Positions 32,095-43,180 of a stretch of DNA of 64,000 bases are shown in pieces. How positions within the stretch are numbered: position 1 is the stretch's first letter; the number at the start of each line of letters is the position of its first letter. The DNA comes from Viola odorata (taxonomy: Eukaryota; Streptophyta; Magnoliopsida; Malpighiales; Violaceae), in contig OY829538.1 of NCBI GenBank assembly GCA_963691705.1, positions 17,262,443 to 17,326,442 on the forward strand. Direction: 5' to 3'. The position numbers and the translations under genes were made by a program. Under the pieces are notes generated by a model. That model worked only from the letters and a program-made list of their open reading frames with translations. It did not search any database and was not told where the DNA came from.

Positions 32095-32335
32095 TTGCAA
32101 AGTCCTCTTGATTATTAGAAGGGCCATGCATATGCATCTTTCACTCGGATTGACATTGCAAAATTGATTTTTGTGCCATGTTTATTGCATTTTTAGGAAG
32201 GTAAACACATAGCCCTGTTTCTGAGCGTGAGCGCAAACACTAATATCTAGTGAGAATTGCTTATGTTTACATGTCATGGGAAAGTCTTGTTCTTGAGGTC
32301 GTTATTTCCTGAACAAGATGCAGACGCTATCTAGA
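32095..32335 (+). ncRNA. Conserved 3'-UTR module, copy in element F
   Basis: About 240 bp aligned with G and J. It shares ttgcaaagtc, actcggat, ctgtttctgagcgtgag, aaacact and gtgagaattgct. The stem tcttgttc (32285-32292) pairs perfectly with gaacaaga (32311-32318) across an 18-base loop, then tgcag. Structure is inferred by eye. Confidence 0.6.
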
Positions 32336-32739
32336 CTTGTATCAGTCATGTTCATATGATGAAAATTGGATGAACACGTTTTTCCAAAAATACTTGAATT
32401 TATTATCTCTTAACAAGGAAGTTGTTTTCATCTTGTTTTTTAAAAAAAAAAATTTACATGGGGGCAAGCCGAGGTTCAAAGGTAGGAATACACAGTATTT
32501 CTTACATTGCCAACTGCTTCCCTTTTTCCATCTGTTGCTGCTTCGTGTTTGCTTCCTTTCAATTTGTAGGATACAAATATGCTCCAATGAAATCTCATGC
32601 CATTGGGTTTTCGATGACAACATCGTTATAAATCCCTTGCCGTCAGGTTTTCGTTGAAGAAATCATTGTAATGCCCTCATCTTGGATTTTCGTCAAAATC
32701 CAATCAACCTCGAAGGGAGTACGTTACCATTCCCCAATC

Positions 32740-32817
32740 AAATGTCCGGGGTGACTATCTTCCTCAAATGTCCGAGGTGACTATCTTCCTCAAAGGTCTG
32801 AGGTGACTATCTTCCTC
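32740..32817 (+). repeat. Three 26-bp tandem repeats
   Basis: Unit aaatgtccgaggtgactatc followed by ttcctc, three times with few changes; a partial fourth begins at 32818. Confidence 0.85.
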
Positions 32818-33046
32818 AATGTCCAAACATCTGAATTTTGCGGTGTCCCCGCTCGAATCTGAATTTACATCTATCAAATGCGGTGGCTTTCAACCACTTT
32901 CCAACTCAGTTCATGCGATGGCTTCAAACCACCCTCCATTTCAGTTCGTAAGGTAAGTCCGAGGTAAGACCCGTTTTCCCTTTATATCATTTAAATTCTG
33001 TCATTTATCTCCTCCTTGAGTGATTTAATCTACTTTTCCTACAATA

Positions 33047-33305
33047 ACGTATGGACTGCGAGTGCTACCCTCGCCCTACGTAATTTAAATTTCTGTCAAC
33101 GCGCACGGACTGCGAGTGCTACCCTTGCCCTACGCGATTTAATTTGTTGTCTAAACGTATGGACTGCGAGTGCTACCCTCGCCCTACGTAATTTAAATTT
33201 CTGTCAACGCGCACGGACTGCGAGTGCTACCCTCGCCCTACGCGATTAAATTTTCTGTCAAAACGTATGGACTGCGAATGCTACCCTCGCCCTACAGCAT
33301 TTACA
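33047..33305 (+). repeat. Five tandem repeats of about 54 bp
   Basis: Each unit carries ggactgcgagtgctaccc and tcgccctacg, beginning alternately acgtat or gcgcac near 33047, 33101, 33155, 33209 and 33262. Units 1+2 and 3+4 are more alike, suggesting a 108-bp higher-order duplication. A related word, actgcgagcgctacccacac, stands alone at 30840. Confidence 0.85.
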
Positions 33306-33434
33306 TTTCCCCGACTTACGTTTTTTCTCTCTTTCAACAGGTTACGATGCAATCAAGACGTGGTAAGTACTTGGGGCAACCATCTTTACTGCTCATCAAA
33401 AATTTTAGTTACACTGTATTTTTGATCAGACAGT

Positions 33435-33448
33435 AAAGAAGGGGCAAC
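33435..33448 (+). promoter_or_regulatory. Polypurine tract of element F
   Basis: aaagaaggggcaac immediately precedes the LTR start TGTTGGTACCC. Confidence 0.7.
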
Positions 33449-36150
33449 TGTTGGTACCCGAATTTTGACGCTAGCACGTTCAATCACCTGCAAAATAGCA
33501 TGCCCGCATTTTAACGTGCTTAATCAATTATAGTTATATTTATTTTTATATTTTCACTAACCGTTAATGATCTCTCGGCCCAGCTCGAGTCCTTTCATTT
33601 TCTTTCATTTTTATCTATCATTTTTGGTTCTTTTACTTTTTTAGTCTTATTAGGTCCTGAATGAGCCTTTTCGACACTTTGTCAAAATAAATGCATTTAG
33701 AGAGCTGAGCTCAAATTTTTGTTCGCATCATCTCGATCGTCATATTTTTCTCTATAACGTAGTTTCTTTTGTTCGAACTTCTCGCCAGTTTCATCACACT
33801 GATAGATCGAGCCTATAATTAATTACTAAGCATTTTTCTTCTTTCTTTTTAATCAACTGTTGGATTGCTTGACTTCTCCCTTAGTCAACCATCCAATGGT
33901 CACGTGATTTAAACATTCATCCACTCCCTTTTTCTTTTCCCGCAAGCTTTTCCTTTCCAATTTGAAGTCGTGTCATGCTTCTAAGAACCAACCGCATCAT
34001 TGCTTCGAGAAAGAAGCCTAGTCATCAGACCCTGTCACTGCTTCTAGAATGCCCAGTCACTCCTTCCCGTTGCTTCCCTTCATTTTCAGCCACGCAAAAA
34101 CGAGTCGCGTCACCACGGCTTGCTCACCACACAATCGACCAAACCTCCACCTATAAATACCTAACTATTTACAACCCTAGAGAGGGAGGCATTCTCACCC
34201 CCTAACGGACAGATAAATGGAACAAGCAAGCATTGTAAGCATTCTTCCATTTCTCTTCAAATTTTCGTTTATGCATCTATCAACTCAATTAATTACCTAA
34301 ACTTGCTTCAAATGTTTAGTTTACATGCTATATGTGCTTCTCTTGCTTCAATTTAAATGCCTGCTGTCTTATTTAATTAATTGCAATTTTTTGGTTTTAA
34401 TGCATATATATATTCAATCGTCTAATTAAGCTTTGTTTGTTAATGAAATGGTCTAATTTTTGCTGGGTTTTGGTCGTGGTTTAGTCGTGCTTCATCTCTG
34501 TGCATTGTGACGCATCTTCGTTTATTTTGGTGACCGGTCGTGAGCCTTGGAACGCCGACCTTAGGGTCGGCGCAAGGAAGAAGAAGAACAGTACTAGGCA
34601 CGGGTTGAAGAAGAAAGGTGACGGGTCAAACCCATCATGTTCTTTTTTTTTAACACAGATGGGCCTTGGCTTACCATCTGTTCCCCTTTTCCGTTTTAAT
34701 TCATGGGCCTAGGAATTATTCCTGGCCCATTTTAATATAATTCCAGCATGTGGGCCCGATCCAAATATTTTTCGTCAACTATTCGAGTCACTTTTTGGTG
34801 TTATTTTATTGCGTGCTCGTATGCTATGTTTAAATCGTATGTTATATTTAATTAAACACTTATATACCATATTTAATTAAATATTTATATGTTTAATTAA
34901 ATACTTGTATGCCTTATTTAATTAAATATTTGTATGTCGTATCTAATTAAATACTTATATGTTATATTTAATTAAATACTTATGTGCCCTATTTAATGAA
35001 TAATTACGTCATTGTTTAAATCGTATGATTATTTTTGTATGCTTTCTTTTTTGTAATTTTTGCCATGTTAATTATTTATCAATATGTTCATACGCTCACA
35101 TGTGTTAAAATATATATTTTTGCTCACTTTCCATGTTTAATTAATTACTTGCTTGTTTGAAGTTGATTAAATGTTTATTTTACTTGTTCATTATTTATTT
35201 TCAATCGAACTATTGCTAAACTTTGGTTTTGTAAGGTAGATCAAGTTCACGCAATGCAAGTACGCTTTCTACCCCTTTTTATTTATTCAATATTTTCTGC
35301 AAATATTATTCGTACGCATGATTTTTAGAAATGCTAGAAAACTCAAAATATTCGTATGCATGATAATTATCATTGAAATGAATCAATCTCGTATGAATAA
35401 CATGTTTAAATCACTCACTTTTTTTTGCCAAGGAATTAATTGTTATACATTGATACATGAGTATGGTGGCTTTGATCCCACACGATTTATTTGCATTCAT
35501 TAAATTGGTATCGTGCTAGTTTTGCCATGATAGATCACGTAGTAATTAAATAATTAATCATGCATGGCCCGATGATAAAAGGGGGGAACGCCCGCTCTAG
35601 CATACGAACAAACCGTAACCCCGTCCTTCGGTCCCGATCAGAAATAACAATGTCCCAACGAAGAATACTAAGATGTAACGTCACCTTTGAGGGCCCAAAT
35701 CACTTGTGAAAAATATTTGAATAATCGAAAAGTGGCCCAATTGTCGTAACAGGATTTCAGTAGACGCTCTATGATCGTTTACTTTGTAAATGATTGGAAA
35801 GTGGCCCGTTTCCGTGCGCGAGATTGGTTGACATGCTTCGTTGGTTTATTCATTTTTCGTATTAAAAATTGAACATAATAACATCTCTCAACTTTATAAC
35901 CGGTAACTTTTTTAAAGGATGTGACTCGGGTGCCTAACACCTTCCCGAGTCCATAATACGACCTCGAACCTTCGTTCTTAGGTTTAGACCACATGTGCCT
36001 TAGTTTTTATTTTTTTATGCCATGACGCTTAGGTTCCCTAAACCTTAGAAAATAGGGTGGCGACTTCATTTGCATTATGCGAAGCATCCATTTATGCTTA
36101 GCATCCGTCCTGAACCTATACTCATTTTCAACGAAAAAGGGGGTGCGACA
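33449..36150 (+). repeat. 3' LTR of element F (2702 bp)
   Basis: It runs from TGTTGGTACCCGAATTTTGA to GGGGGTGCGACA. It is the plus-strand counterpart of LTR A (6613-9317), almost equal in length and alike in the last 600 bp, but different in the first half. A TATA box, ctataaatac, lies at 34151-34160. Repeated AT-rich 'tatttaattaaatactta' units lie near 34830-35000. No gene is seen. Confidence 0.87.
34151..34160 (+). promoter_or_regulatory. TATA box in the LTR of element F
   Basis: ctataaatac lies about 700 bp into the LTR, preceded by GC-richer promoter-like sequence. Confidence 0.6.
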
Positions 36151-37353
36151 TGTGTTTTGAAGAAGCTAATTGCTTTCTTAGCTTTTAAATCAACTCTATT
36201 TAATTCCCAGATTAATCACACTGCTTCTTCGCGTCCGATTGTTGATTAATTCGGGAAAATTTCAAGTGTTTTTAATTTCCATTTTAATTAAATTCATGGC
36301 TTTGTTTGTTTAAATTAACTCTCTATAATCGTTTAGTTGAATTACTGTTAATGTAAGGGTTACTTTGCTGTAAATTTTATGATGTTTGGCCGGACCCTCG
36401 TCGCCGGCAGGAGTGTCGGCGACGAGAGGAGAGGGATGATGAACATGGAGCAACGACTCCCTGTTTTTGCTTGGGTTTGGGCCGCACGGGCCCAAACAAA
36501 GAAGAAGCGCAGCATGCGTCCAGGAAGGGAAGAATGGGCCGTTTGGCCCACGCGGGAAGCAAGCTAGCTTGTCTTAACCCAAGCTGAGTTGGGCTTGGCC
36601 ATGCTGTGGGCCCAGCTTGGTGGGCCCACTCTCGTCCCAGTGGGTCGAGCCTAATTTTTTAGGCCCATCACATTTTCTCCACTGTATCGTGTACTGTTTA
36701 TTTATTTTTGCACTTGTACTGTTTAGTTATTTTGCACCTGTGTTGTTTATTTATTTCTCGTATACTTGTACTATTTATTTATTTTTCATATGCTTGAATG
36801 CTTAGATAATTATTCTGTTCGTGCTTGTTTAAATTAATCATTTTTCGCTCGCATCCAAAAAATCAAGTATTTAAACGTCTATCCTCACTTCGTGCCAATA
36901 AACTCGATCAAAAAGGGGTAAACCACCCGTACCCTCCATCAAGTACACGTTTTTTACCCTTTTATTTATTCACGCTTTTTCGCATATATGCTTGTATGCA
37001 CGAATATATAGAATTGTTAGGATTTAATTAATTCATTGGGCATGATCACATAAATTAGGACTTTTTGTATTTCAAGCATGATTTAAACACCTCGTTTATC
37101 TGGTAACCTTTTTGGATGTGACTCGGGTGCCTAACACCTTCCAGAGTCCATAATATGACCCCGAACCACTATTCTCTGGTTTATACCCTTTTTACCTTAA
37201 CTTTTATTTTATGCCATGACAATAGGTACCCTAAACCTAGAAACAAAAATAGGGTGGCGACTTCATTGCATTATGTCAGATGACTCCAATTTTGTCTCAC
37301 ATCTCGTCCCAAACTTGGGTCGTGTAATAAAATTCCAAAAAGGGGGTGCGACA
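36151..37353 (+). repeat. Element H: 3' part of another Tat LTR
   Basis: It ends AAAAAGGGGGTGCGACA like the LTRs of A and F, with the same 'ggatgtgactcgggtgccta' and 'gtggcgacttcattgca' words, but is clearly divergent. Its 5' half is missing because LTR F begins the tract. It is not followed by a TTTTGGCGAC primer site, so it is a 3' or solo LTR. The likely history is that F inserted into it. No gene is seen. Confidence 0.75.
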
Positions 37354-38597
37354 CTATCATTGTTTTCGTAAAATTTTGAAATAAGTACAAAAAACGAATT
37401 GTTCTCATCGCTTAGGATGTTTTACAGCTTTGAAACACCTTCTGGAAGTCTTTTTCTGTGAGTAGAAGTATTGGTGCGTTTTTCCTTATTCACAACCCAT
37501 GCCCACTATATTGATTCCTAGGCCCAGCTAAAATCGTCCTAGGCCTAGTGAAGAGGCACTTTCCACGGATGCTGATCGGTTCTCTCCTAGGGCTAGGAGA
37601 GAGGTGTTTCCTCTAGATGCTGATGGAGGCTCCCCTAGGCCTAAGAGAGAGGCATGTTCATTCCAGTTGAGTCTTTTTCACCAATCTCTTTTTTTGCTCT
37701 ATTTGCTTAGCGTTTTTGTTCCTTTTCTTCTTGTTTGGATCTTCTAACTAGTTTCTGCAAAAAGGAAAAAAATCCACCAAATATCAGCACTATCATTATC
37801 TAAAAATAGTGAAATAGATAATAATTTAGTACCAAATAAACGTTCAATCAGAAGTGTTTTTGAATGAGGGGAGAGTGAGGTCGGAAAAAAGAAACAAGGT
37901 AATGGGATTAAAATAAGGCATTTGTTGTTTAAAAAGTAGTAAAAAATAATTGAATTCTTTTTATTAATTTTACTTTTAATATTCCGTTAGATGTAAAGTC
38001 TATCAGCGAAGTTTTGATTTTTAATTTTTTTAACGAAATGCCATGTCAACATTTTCCAGCATGGCATGATAAGTTGGAATGAAAAAATAATTTTTTAATT
38101 ACCTCTAATGGTGAATATGTCACGTCAACTTTCGTTAAAAAGTAGGTTGACAGAAGACACTGAATGTCAATTTAGACTAAATAAAGGGGAACTAGGTATG
38201 TATTTCATGGGTAGAAGGTAATCGCTATGCATTTCGAGAAAATAGACGGGCATGCCAAGTTAAAAACCTATTGCACAGACTTGGGTATTACCGGAGAGCT
38301 ACCACTAAAATCAAGAGCCTGGACATTTCTTTCAGGAAATTGACCAACCGGCAGGGACAAGAAAAAACATGGAATCTTGAGAACTGTTAAGTTCTAACTA
38401 TTCAATTAAAAACAGACAAACACATACATTCCTTCCATTGATTAAAATAAACTTGAATCCAATTGGATGCACCTGTCCATCCAGAGACATTGATATAAAA
38501 ATTGAAACTTCAACAACATCAACACATCAGGAAAAAAAAATTTGTGAGCTGAGCATATTCTACTCAGAAGCAATAAAAAAATAAACAACCAACTGCA
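37354..38597. other. Non-transposon-like region upstream of the coiled-coil gene
   Basis: No transposon protein or LTR edge is recognised. It holds a 48-bp triple repeat at 37538-37681 and AT-rich sequence. A TATA-like atataaaaa lies at about 38492-38500, roughly 100 bp before the ATG of the next gene. Confidence 0.5.
37538..37681 (+). repeat. Three imperfect 48-bp units (16 codons each)
   Basis: Units start at 37538, 37586 and 37634 with cctagg. In the frame cct-agg they read PRPSEEAL, PRARREVFPLDADGGS and PRPKREA, so the period is a whole number of codons. The frame continues to a TAA near 37749 but has stops just upstream. This could be an exon fragment of a host gene or chance; I do not recognise it. 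Confidence 0.55.
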
Positions 38598-39644
38598 ATG
38601 GAGACAAATCAAGAAAGGTACGAAAGGCCCATCAAGAAAACAAGATCAGGACGATTAAACCAGCAAGAAGCTTGCGATCCATTCTTGCAAGAAAAGATGG
38701 CGGAATTAAACAATATAAGAGAAGAATTGAAGGAAGCTAGAGACAGTGCTACACAATCATGGTTAGATTCCCAGCCAATCATTGATGAGCTTGAGAAGCT
38801 TCAGGCTGGCCTTGCAAGTGCTAAGAACCAAGCTTCCATGTCCAATGTTGTAATCTCAGAGCTCGAATCGGAACTAGAGCGCACCAATTCGGCCATCAAA
38901 TCAAACATTGTGGAAGAAGCTAAGGAGAAGGAAAGGGCGAGTGAAGTGAATCGGGAGGTGGATCAATTGCGAATGGAATTGGAGGCGATTAGGCAGGAGA
39001 CGGGTGAGGATAGGAGAGCGAGGTGGAGGCTGAAGCAAACGCTGAGGATGAAGAGGCAGACGCTACGAACCCTACAGCTGACGATTCGAGCGATTAGGAT
39101 CGAGAAAGATGCTTGTGATGCGTCAGCGGAAGAGGCATTTGTGCATATTGAAAATTCTGAGACAGATTCAGGGTCCGTTCTGATTTCTGAGGAAGAGTAT
39201 GTTGCCCTGAAGAGAAGAGCTAAAGAAGAGAAATCGCTGGCGGAATGGCGAGTGTCGGTGGCTGCTGAGCAGAAACACGCGGCGGAAACGAGCAGGAATT
39301 TACTGAAATCGAGATTGAAAGGGGCGACGGATAAGAGCGCGAGGAGGAGGAGGAGGAGGGTGATAGAGGAGAAAATTGTTGAAGATGATGAGCAAGAATT
39401 TAGAGAGGTTGAAGAACAGAATCCTGAAGTAGTTGAAGTAGATCAATGGACGAGGATGGGTCATCCGAAAGCTCGAGCTGAAGCGATTGGAAAATTGAAT
39501 CAGAGGAAACAAAAGAATCAGCCAAGTGGGAAATCATCGCGTGGTAGAAACAGCAGGCGGCAGAAGAAAAGGAAGAAGATAGGATCTTTGCTGCAAAGGA
39601 TACGACAGTTTTTCAAGAAAAGAATTTGGAAATATTTTTGGTGA
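38598..39644 (+). CDS. WEB/PMI2-like coiled-coil protein (host gene candidate)
   Basis: 348 codons, single exon, ATG at 38598 in an A-rich leader. Residues 30-175 and 200-245 are charged heptad-rich coiled coil (EKMAELNNIREELKEARDS, EVDQLRMELEAIRQETGED). Residues 194-210 (VLISEEEYVALKRRAKE) match the 'SxEEYxxLxxxAxE' block of the plant WEB family (DUF827), whose members PMI2 and WEB1 govern light-driven chloroplast positioning by actin. Basic clusters lie at 249-254 and 315-348 (RQKKRKKIGSLLQRIRQFFK). It is shorter than the roughly 570-610 residues I recall for PMI2 and PMI15. It could be a paralogue, a truncated copy or another coiled-coil protein. It has no transposon features. Confidence 0.6.
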   Translation: METNQERYERPIKKTRSGRLNQQEACDPFLQEKMAELNNIREELKEARDSATQSWLDSQPIIDELEKLQAGLASAKNQASMSNVVISELESELERTNSAIKSNIVEEAKEKERASEVNREVDQLRMELEAIRQETGEDRRARWRLKQTLRMKRQTLRTLQLTIRAIRIEKDACDASAEEAFVHIENSETDSGSVLISEEEYVALKRRAKEEKSLAEWRVSVAAEQKHAAETSRNLLKSRLKGATDKSARRRRRRVIEEKIVEDDEQEFREVEEQNPEVVEVDQWTRMGHPKARAEAIGKLNQRKQKNQPSGKSSRGRNSRRQKKRKKIGSLLQRIRQFFKKRIWKYFW

Positions 39645-39674
39645 TCAAATATCAATCCTAGCCTGACAAAAGAG

Positions 39675-39682
39675 CAATAAAG
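39675..39682 (+). terminator. Possible poly(A) signal of the coiled-coil gene
   Basis: caataaag lies 30 bp after the stop codon, followed by T-rich sequence. Confidence 0.45.
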
Positions 39683-40700
39683 AGGATATTTGGAAATTAT
39701 TTTGTAATAAGTTCTTCTTTTTAAGCTGGAGTACTGCCTCTAGTTTGTTCACTCAGGTGTATGTTTCGATAACTATAGGTTTTTCCTTCTTACTTTATCT
39801 CGTCGAGTTTTTGATATTTTTAAGGTAACAGATTTGAAAATTGGACATTTTACGAGCAAAGTAGTGTTTTTTTTGGAAAGTAGCAAACTAGTGTTTTATT
39901 TTTTTAATTTTTAAAGGAACGAGGTAGTGATAGTCGTTAATTCACTTGAGAGTCCTATTAATTAAAACATATCAATCATATTTCGACACATGCGTTGGTA
40001 AAAAAAGTTTGTAAAATTTATTACTAGTATATAAAATATTTTCCTTTTGGTATATGATAAAAAAAAGTAGTGTTTTTGGTGGAGGAAGCAAGGAAAAATC
40101 TACTTATGACGTGTTTATAATATCGTTTGACTTATAATAAATTTAATGGCTAATTAATGATTTTACAATTATAAAATTTATACTATTAAATAAATCTAAT
40201 GGTTAATTAGTGATGCGATATTTAATTTGACATGTTGTTACGTCTCTATAGAAAGGACAGACCGAACCATGGATATGATATTAGAAATATTACTTTATTT
40301 GATTTCTTTTTCCACGGGTAACGAATCAAAACTCAAATAAAATAATTGATTCTCACAAAAAAAAATTATCTGTCTATACTTCAATATTTTATACTTAAAA
40401 GCATAAAATAATGTGTAAAACTTTTGAGTTCACTATTTTACCCTTAGTGAAATGGTTATATTGGTGTAATTCTAATTTTTTTTTGTAAATTTCTTTTCAT
40501 TTAAAAACAAATTAAGGGAGTACGTTATTTTCTTTTTTGAAAAAATCCGTTCCTTATTTTTTTATTTAATATTTAATATAGATATATTAAATTATAAAGA
40601 ATTTAGTTCATGTAAGAAAAAAAATAAAATTAAAGATATACAATAAAAAACTAAAATAAATGATTTAAACAAATTTAAAATAAAGATTTTTTAACTCATG

Positions 40701-40757
<57 letters not shown>

Positions 40758-40860
40758 TATGAAGCACGAATACTAACACTGACATCGGACACTGAAAAAT
40801 TAAAAATTAGAAGACATCGACACTTAAAACACCAACAATTTTGTTGCACAAACACTAACA
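39683..40860. other. AT-rich intergenic sequence
   Basis: No ORF or transposon domain is recognised. The tract ends with a (TA)n microsatellite and about 100 bp of unassigned sequence before the truncated LTR of J. Confidence 0.5.
40704..40755. repeat. (TA)n microsatellite, about 26 units
   Basis: An uninterrupted alternation of t and a. It lies about 105 bp left of the truncated LTR of element J. Confidence 0.95.
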
Positions 40861-40861
40861 T

Positions 40862-41519
40862 AGACTTCTCAGTGTCTAGCCCTAGACGTGTCTTCTCTCC
40901 ACTTCACGGGCCTGCGTGTATGACCCATAAGCGTACCTTGGGCGCAGTGTCACGGCCACTCCCATAAGCGTACCTTGGGGGTGACTTCTCTTGAGAAGAG
41001 AAGCAGGGGGTCCACGTGAAAACAGGATTCCTATAGCACGTCTATGGCATGAAAACAATCTATCCTCGCACCAATGACCGACTAGACCTCGACACAAACT
41101 CCCGTCCACCCTTTGCTAAGATTTACCCCTTTACTTTACTTACTTTGTTATTACCTTTATTGCACCTGTTAGTCTTTACAATTTTTATTGTTATTCTTCT
41201 GCTTTATTTTCGTTCCCTTTTTATTTAATTATTCCGTTTGTCTTTCATTATTTATATTTGTATTTCCATTTTGTCTCAATATCAACTGTCTTCATTGGTT
41301 AGACTCGTCTAACCAACCCAAACTCCACCCCCCTCCCCCCTAGTTTTTCTTATCTGTCTAGTGCATTCTCATCCTCGTCATACATCTAGGGCAAGCAAAT
41401 CTAGTTTCTTCATTTCCCTGTGGTTCGACCCTGACTTGCCGCTATTTACATTAATTTATGCATCTAGCCTATCAGGATATATAAAAATTATATTTGATCG
41501 CGTTATCGACGGCGCATCA
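40862..41519 (+). repeat. 5' LTR of element J, lacking its first half
   Basis: It matches 63032-63683 closely but the first 680 bp or so of the LTR are absent. It ends CGGCGCATCA. It contains two copies of CATAAGCGTACCTTGG (40925 and 40962). Confidence 0.88.
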
Positions 41520-41524
41520 AATTT

Positions 41525-41542
41525 TGGCGTCGTTGCCGGGGA
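41525..41542 (+). promoter_or_regulatory. Primer-binding site of element J
   Basis: TGGCGTCGTTGCCGGGGA, the tRNA-Asp site of Athila with one change (GCC to GTC, a C-to-T transition). Confidence 0.85.
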
Positions 41543-41581
41543 AAGTGTTTACACTCACACTGATTTCTTTCTTTTACTTGT

Positions 41582-43180
41582 ATGACCAGGAGATCTGCAC
41601 CTGACCTTCTACCCCCATTGACCACGAACTTACGAAGATAGAGAGAGAATTTCGGAGACAGGTCAGGGGTGTAACCTCTAGTAGAGTAATTCCTCGTCCT
41701 GCCCTCGATAGTCAAATCTCTAGTCAGACCGATCCCAACAATCGTCTTCACCAAGATCCATCCCATCTTCATCCTGCCCTCGACAACCCAGCAGTTGTCT
41801 ACCCCGAGACATTCATTATGGCAGACCCTCCTCGTATTGACGATCCTCAGCAAACTATTGAGGACCTCAATGGTGCCCCCGAAACACCCAGCAGTTGTAT
41901 CGTTTGGCCTACTGTTCCCCATGATTGGATGATTAAGTCCGCAATCATGCACCATCTTCCCCTCTTCTATGGCGTTCCAAGGAAAACCCCCACCACCACC
42001 TTCAGCAATTGCACTCTATATGCGACGCCATGAAGGCAGCCAATGTCGGTATCGAGCAAACCAAGCTCCGAGCCTTCATGTGGTCTCTGAAAGATGATGC
42101 CCTAGACTGGTTCTATGATCTACCCCCTAATTCCATCAATTCTTGGGCCAAAATGTCCAAATCCTTCACCAAAAAATATTATCCAGCGGCAATGGCTAAT
42201 GTAACTCGCAAGCAGTTGGTATCTATAGTCTAGAGGAAAGAAGAAGATCTTAGTCAGTAGCACGAGTGCTATAAAAAGATGCAAGCTATGCGTCCCTCGC
42301 ATAACCTTACCGAGCACGCCCTCATCCAGTATTTCTGTGAAGGTCTCAAAGCTCATAACAAGGCATTGCTCAACGCCGCTGCTAATGGTTCTATCACCAG
42401 ACTCACCCCTGCTACCGCAAAGGACACCATAGAGCTGATGGCAAGGAATGTCTTACCCGAGAAAAGCAACAGTCCAGGGCAAGATGCCCAAGTGGTCGCA
42501 ATGCATACCCAATTAACTGCTATCACGGGCATGCTTCAGAACATGGTCTCTGGACAGCCAGTCCAGGTCAAGGCCTGTCAGACTTGCAACTTAATAGATC
42601 ATCTAACAGACGCGTGCCCCCATATCCCTGATGAGATCTAGAGTATCAACGTCATTGGTTATTACAATCAGGCCCCATGTGGGCAGAACTACAACCAGGT
42701 GTGGAGACCACCATACACCGGCTGGGTCAACCATCAGCAAGCGTCTGGCCCAGGACAACCGATGCAGCATAATCAGTACATGAATCAGGCCCATCCACCT
42801 TTCAACGTTCAAAACTTCAAGCCTAGACCTACCTATCCCAACAACCAACAATATTTCTATCAAACCAACCAAGGTCAGACTTCTACTTCTTCTGCTCCGC
42901 CGGTTGATGAGATCGCTCATTACAGGAACATCATCATGGATCTACAAAAACAAATGAGTATCATGGTCGCAGACATGAAAGAATTAAAAAACAAGGGCAG
43001 ATTGTCTGGCCAAACCGAGGCAAATCCAAAGCACGAAGCGTGTGCTATGACGCTTCGTAGCGGTCTCGAACTACCAACTCGAGAACATCCTGCCCTAGAC
43101 GAAGGCCAAGTAGTTGAGCCCGAAATCTTGCCCAAGAAGATTCCCAAACCAACTTCATTGGACCTAAACTTCCAGAAATC
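41582..43180 (+). pseudogene. gag: Element J gag
   Basis: The ATG at 41582 starts MTRRSAPDLLPPL; a TAG in the 14th codon and a frame change follow. The capsid part reads TKLRAFMWSLKDDALDWFYD and NSWAKMSKSFTKKYYPA, then RKEEDLSQ, LIQYFCEGL and QLTAITGMLQNMV. The short zinc finger CQTCNLIDHLTDAC follows at about 42575, and the Athila motif CAMTLRSGLELP near 43040. In-frame stops TAG 42231, TAG near 42258 and TAG 42639 mostly stand where CAG is expected. Confidence 0.82.

Larger units (their letters stand above)
30342..33434 (+). other. Long 3' UTR of element F
   Basis: Non-coding and repeat-rich: 18-bp-type repeats at 30911-31016, a homopurine stretch at 31708-31828, the conserved module at 32095-32335, 26-bp repeats at 32740-32817 and 54-bp repeats at 33047-33305. 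Translated ORFs here are low-complexity or repeat shadows. Long 3' UTRs with tandem repeats are usual in Ogre-like elements. Confidence 0.7.

Noticed and set aside
33016..33249. ORF with repeated ASATLALR blocks, and the idea of a CRISPR array at 33047-33305
   Set aside because: The units are contiguous 54-bp tandem repeats without unique spacers, in a plant transposon UTR; the peptide repeats only mirror the DNA repeats.
6613..37353. LTRs A/C on the left and F/H on the right as two arms of one large inverted repeat
   Set aside because: The halves differ between the pairs and the internal genes are of different elements; independent insertions of related families explain the mirror layout.
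41503..41955. 150-codon minus-strand ORF over the J leader and gag start
   Set aside because: Antisense to gag, without any known motif; a shadow frame.
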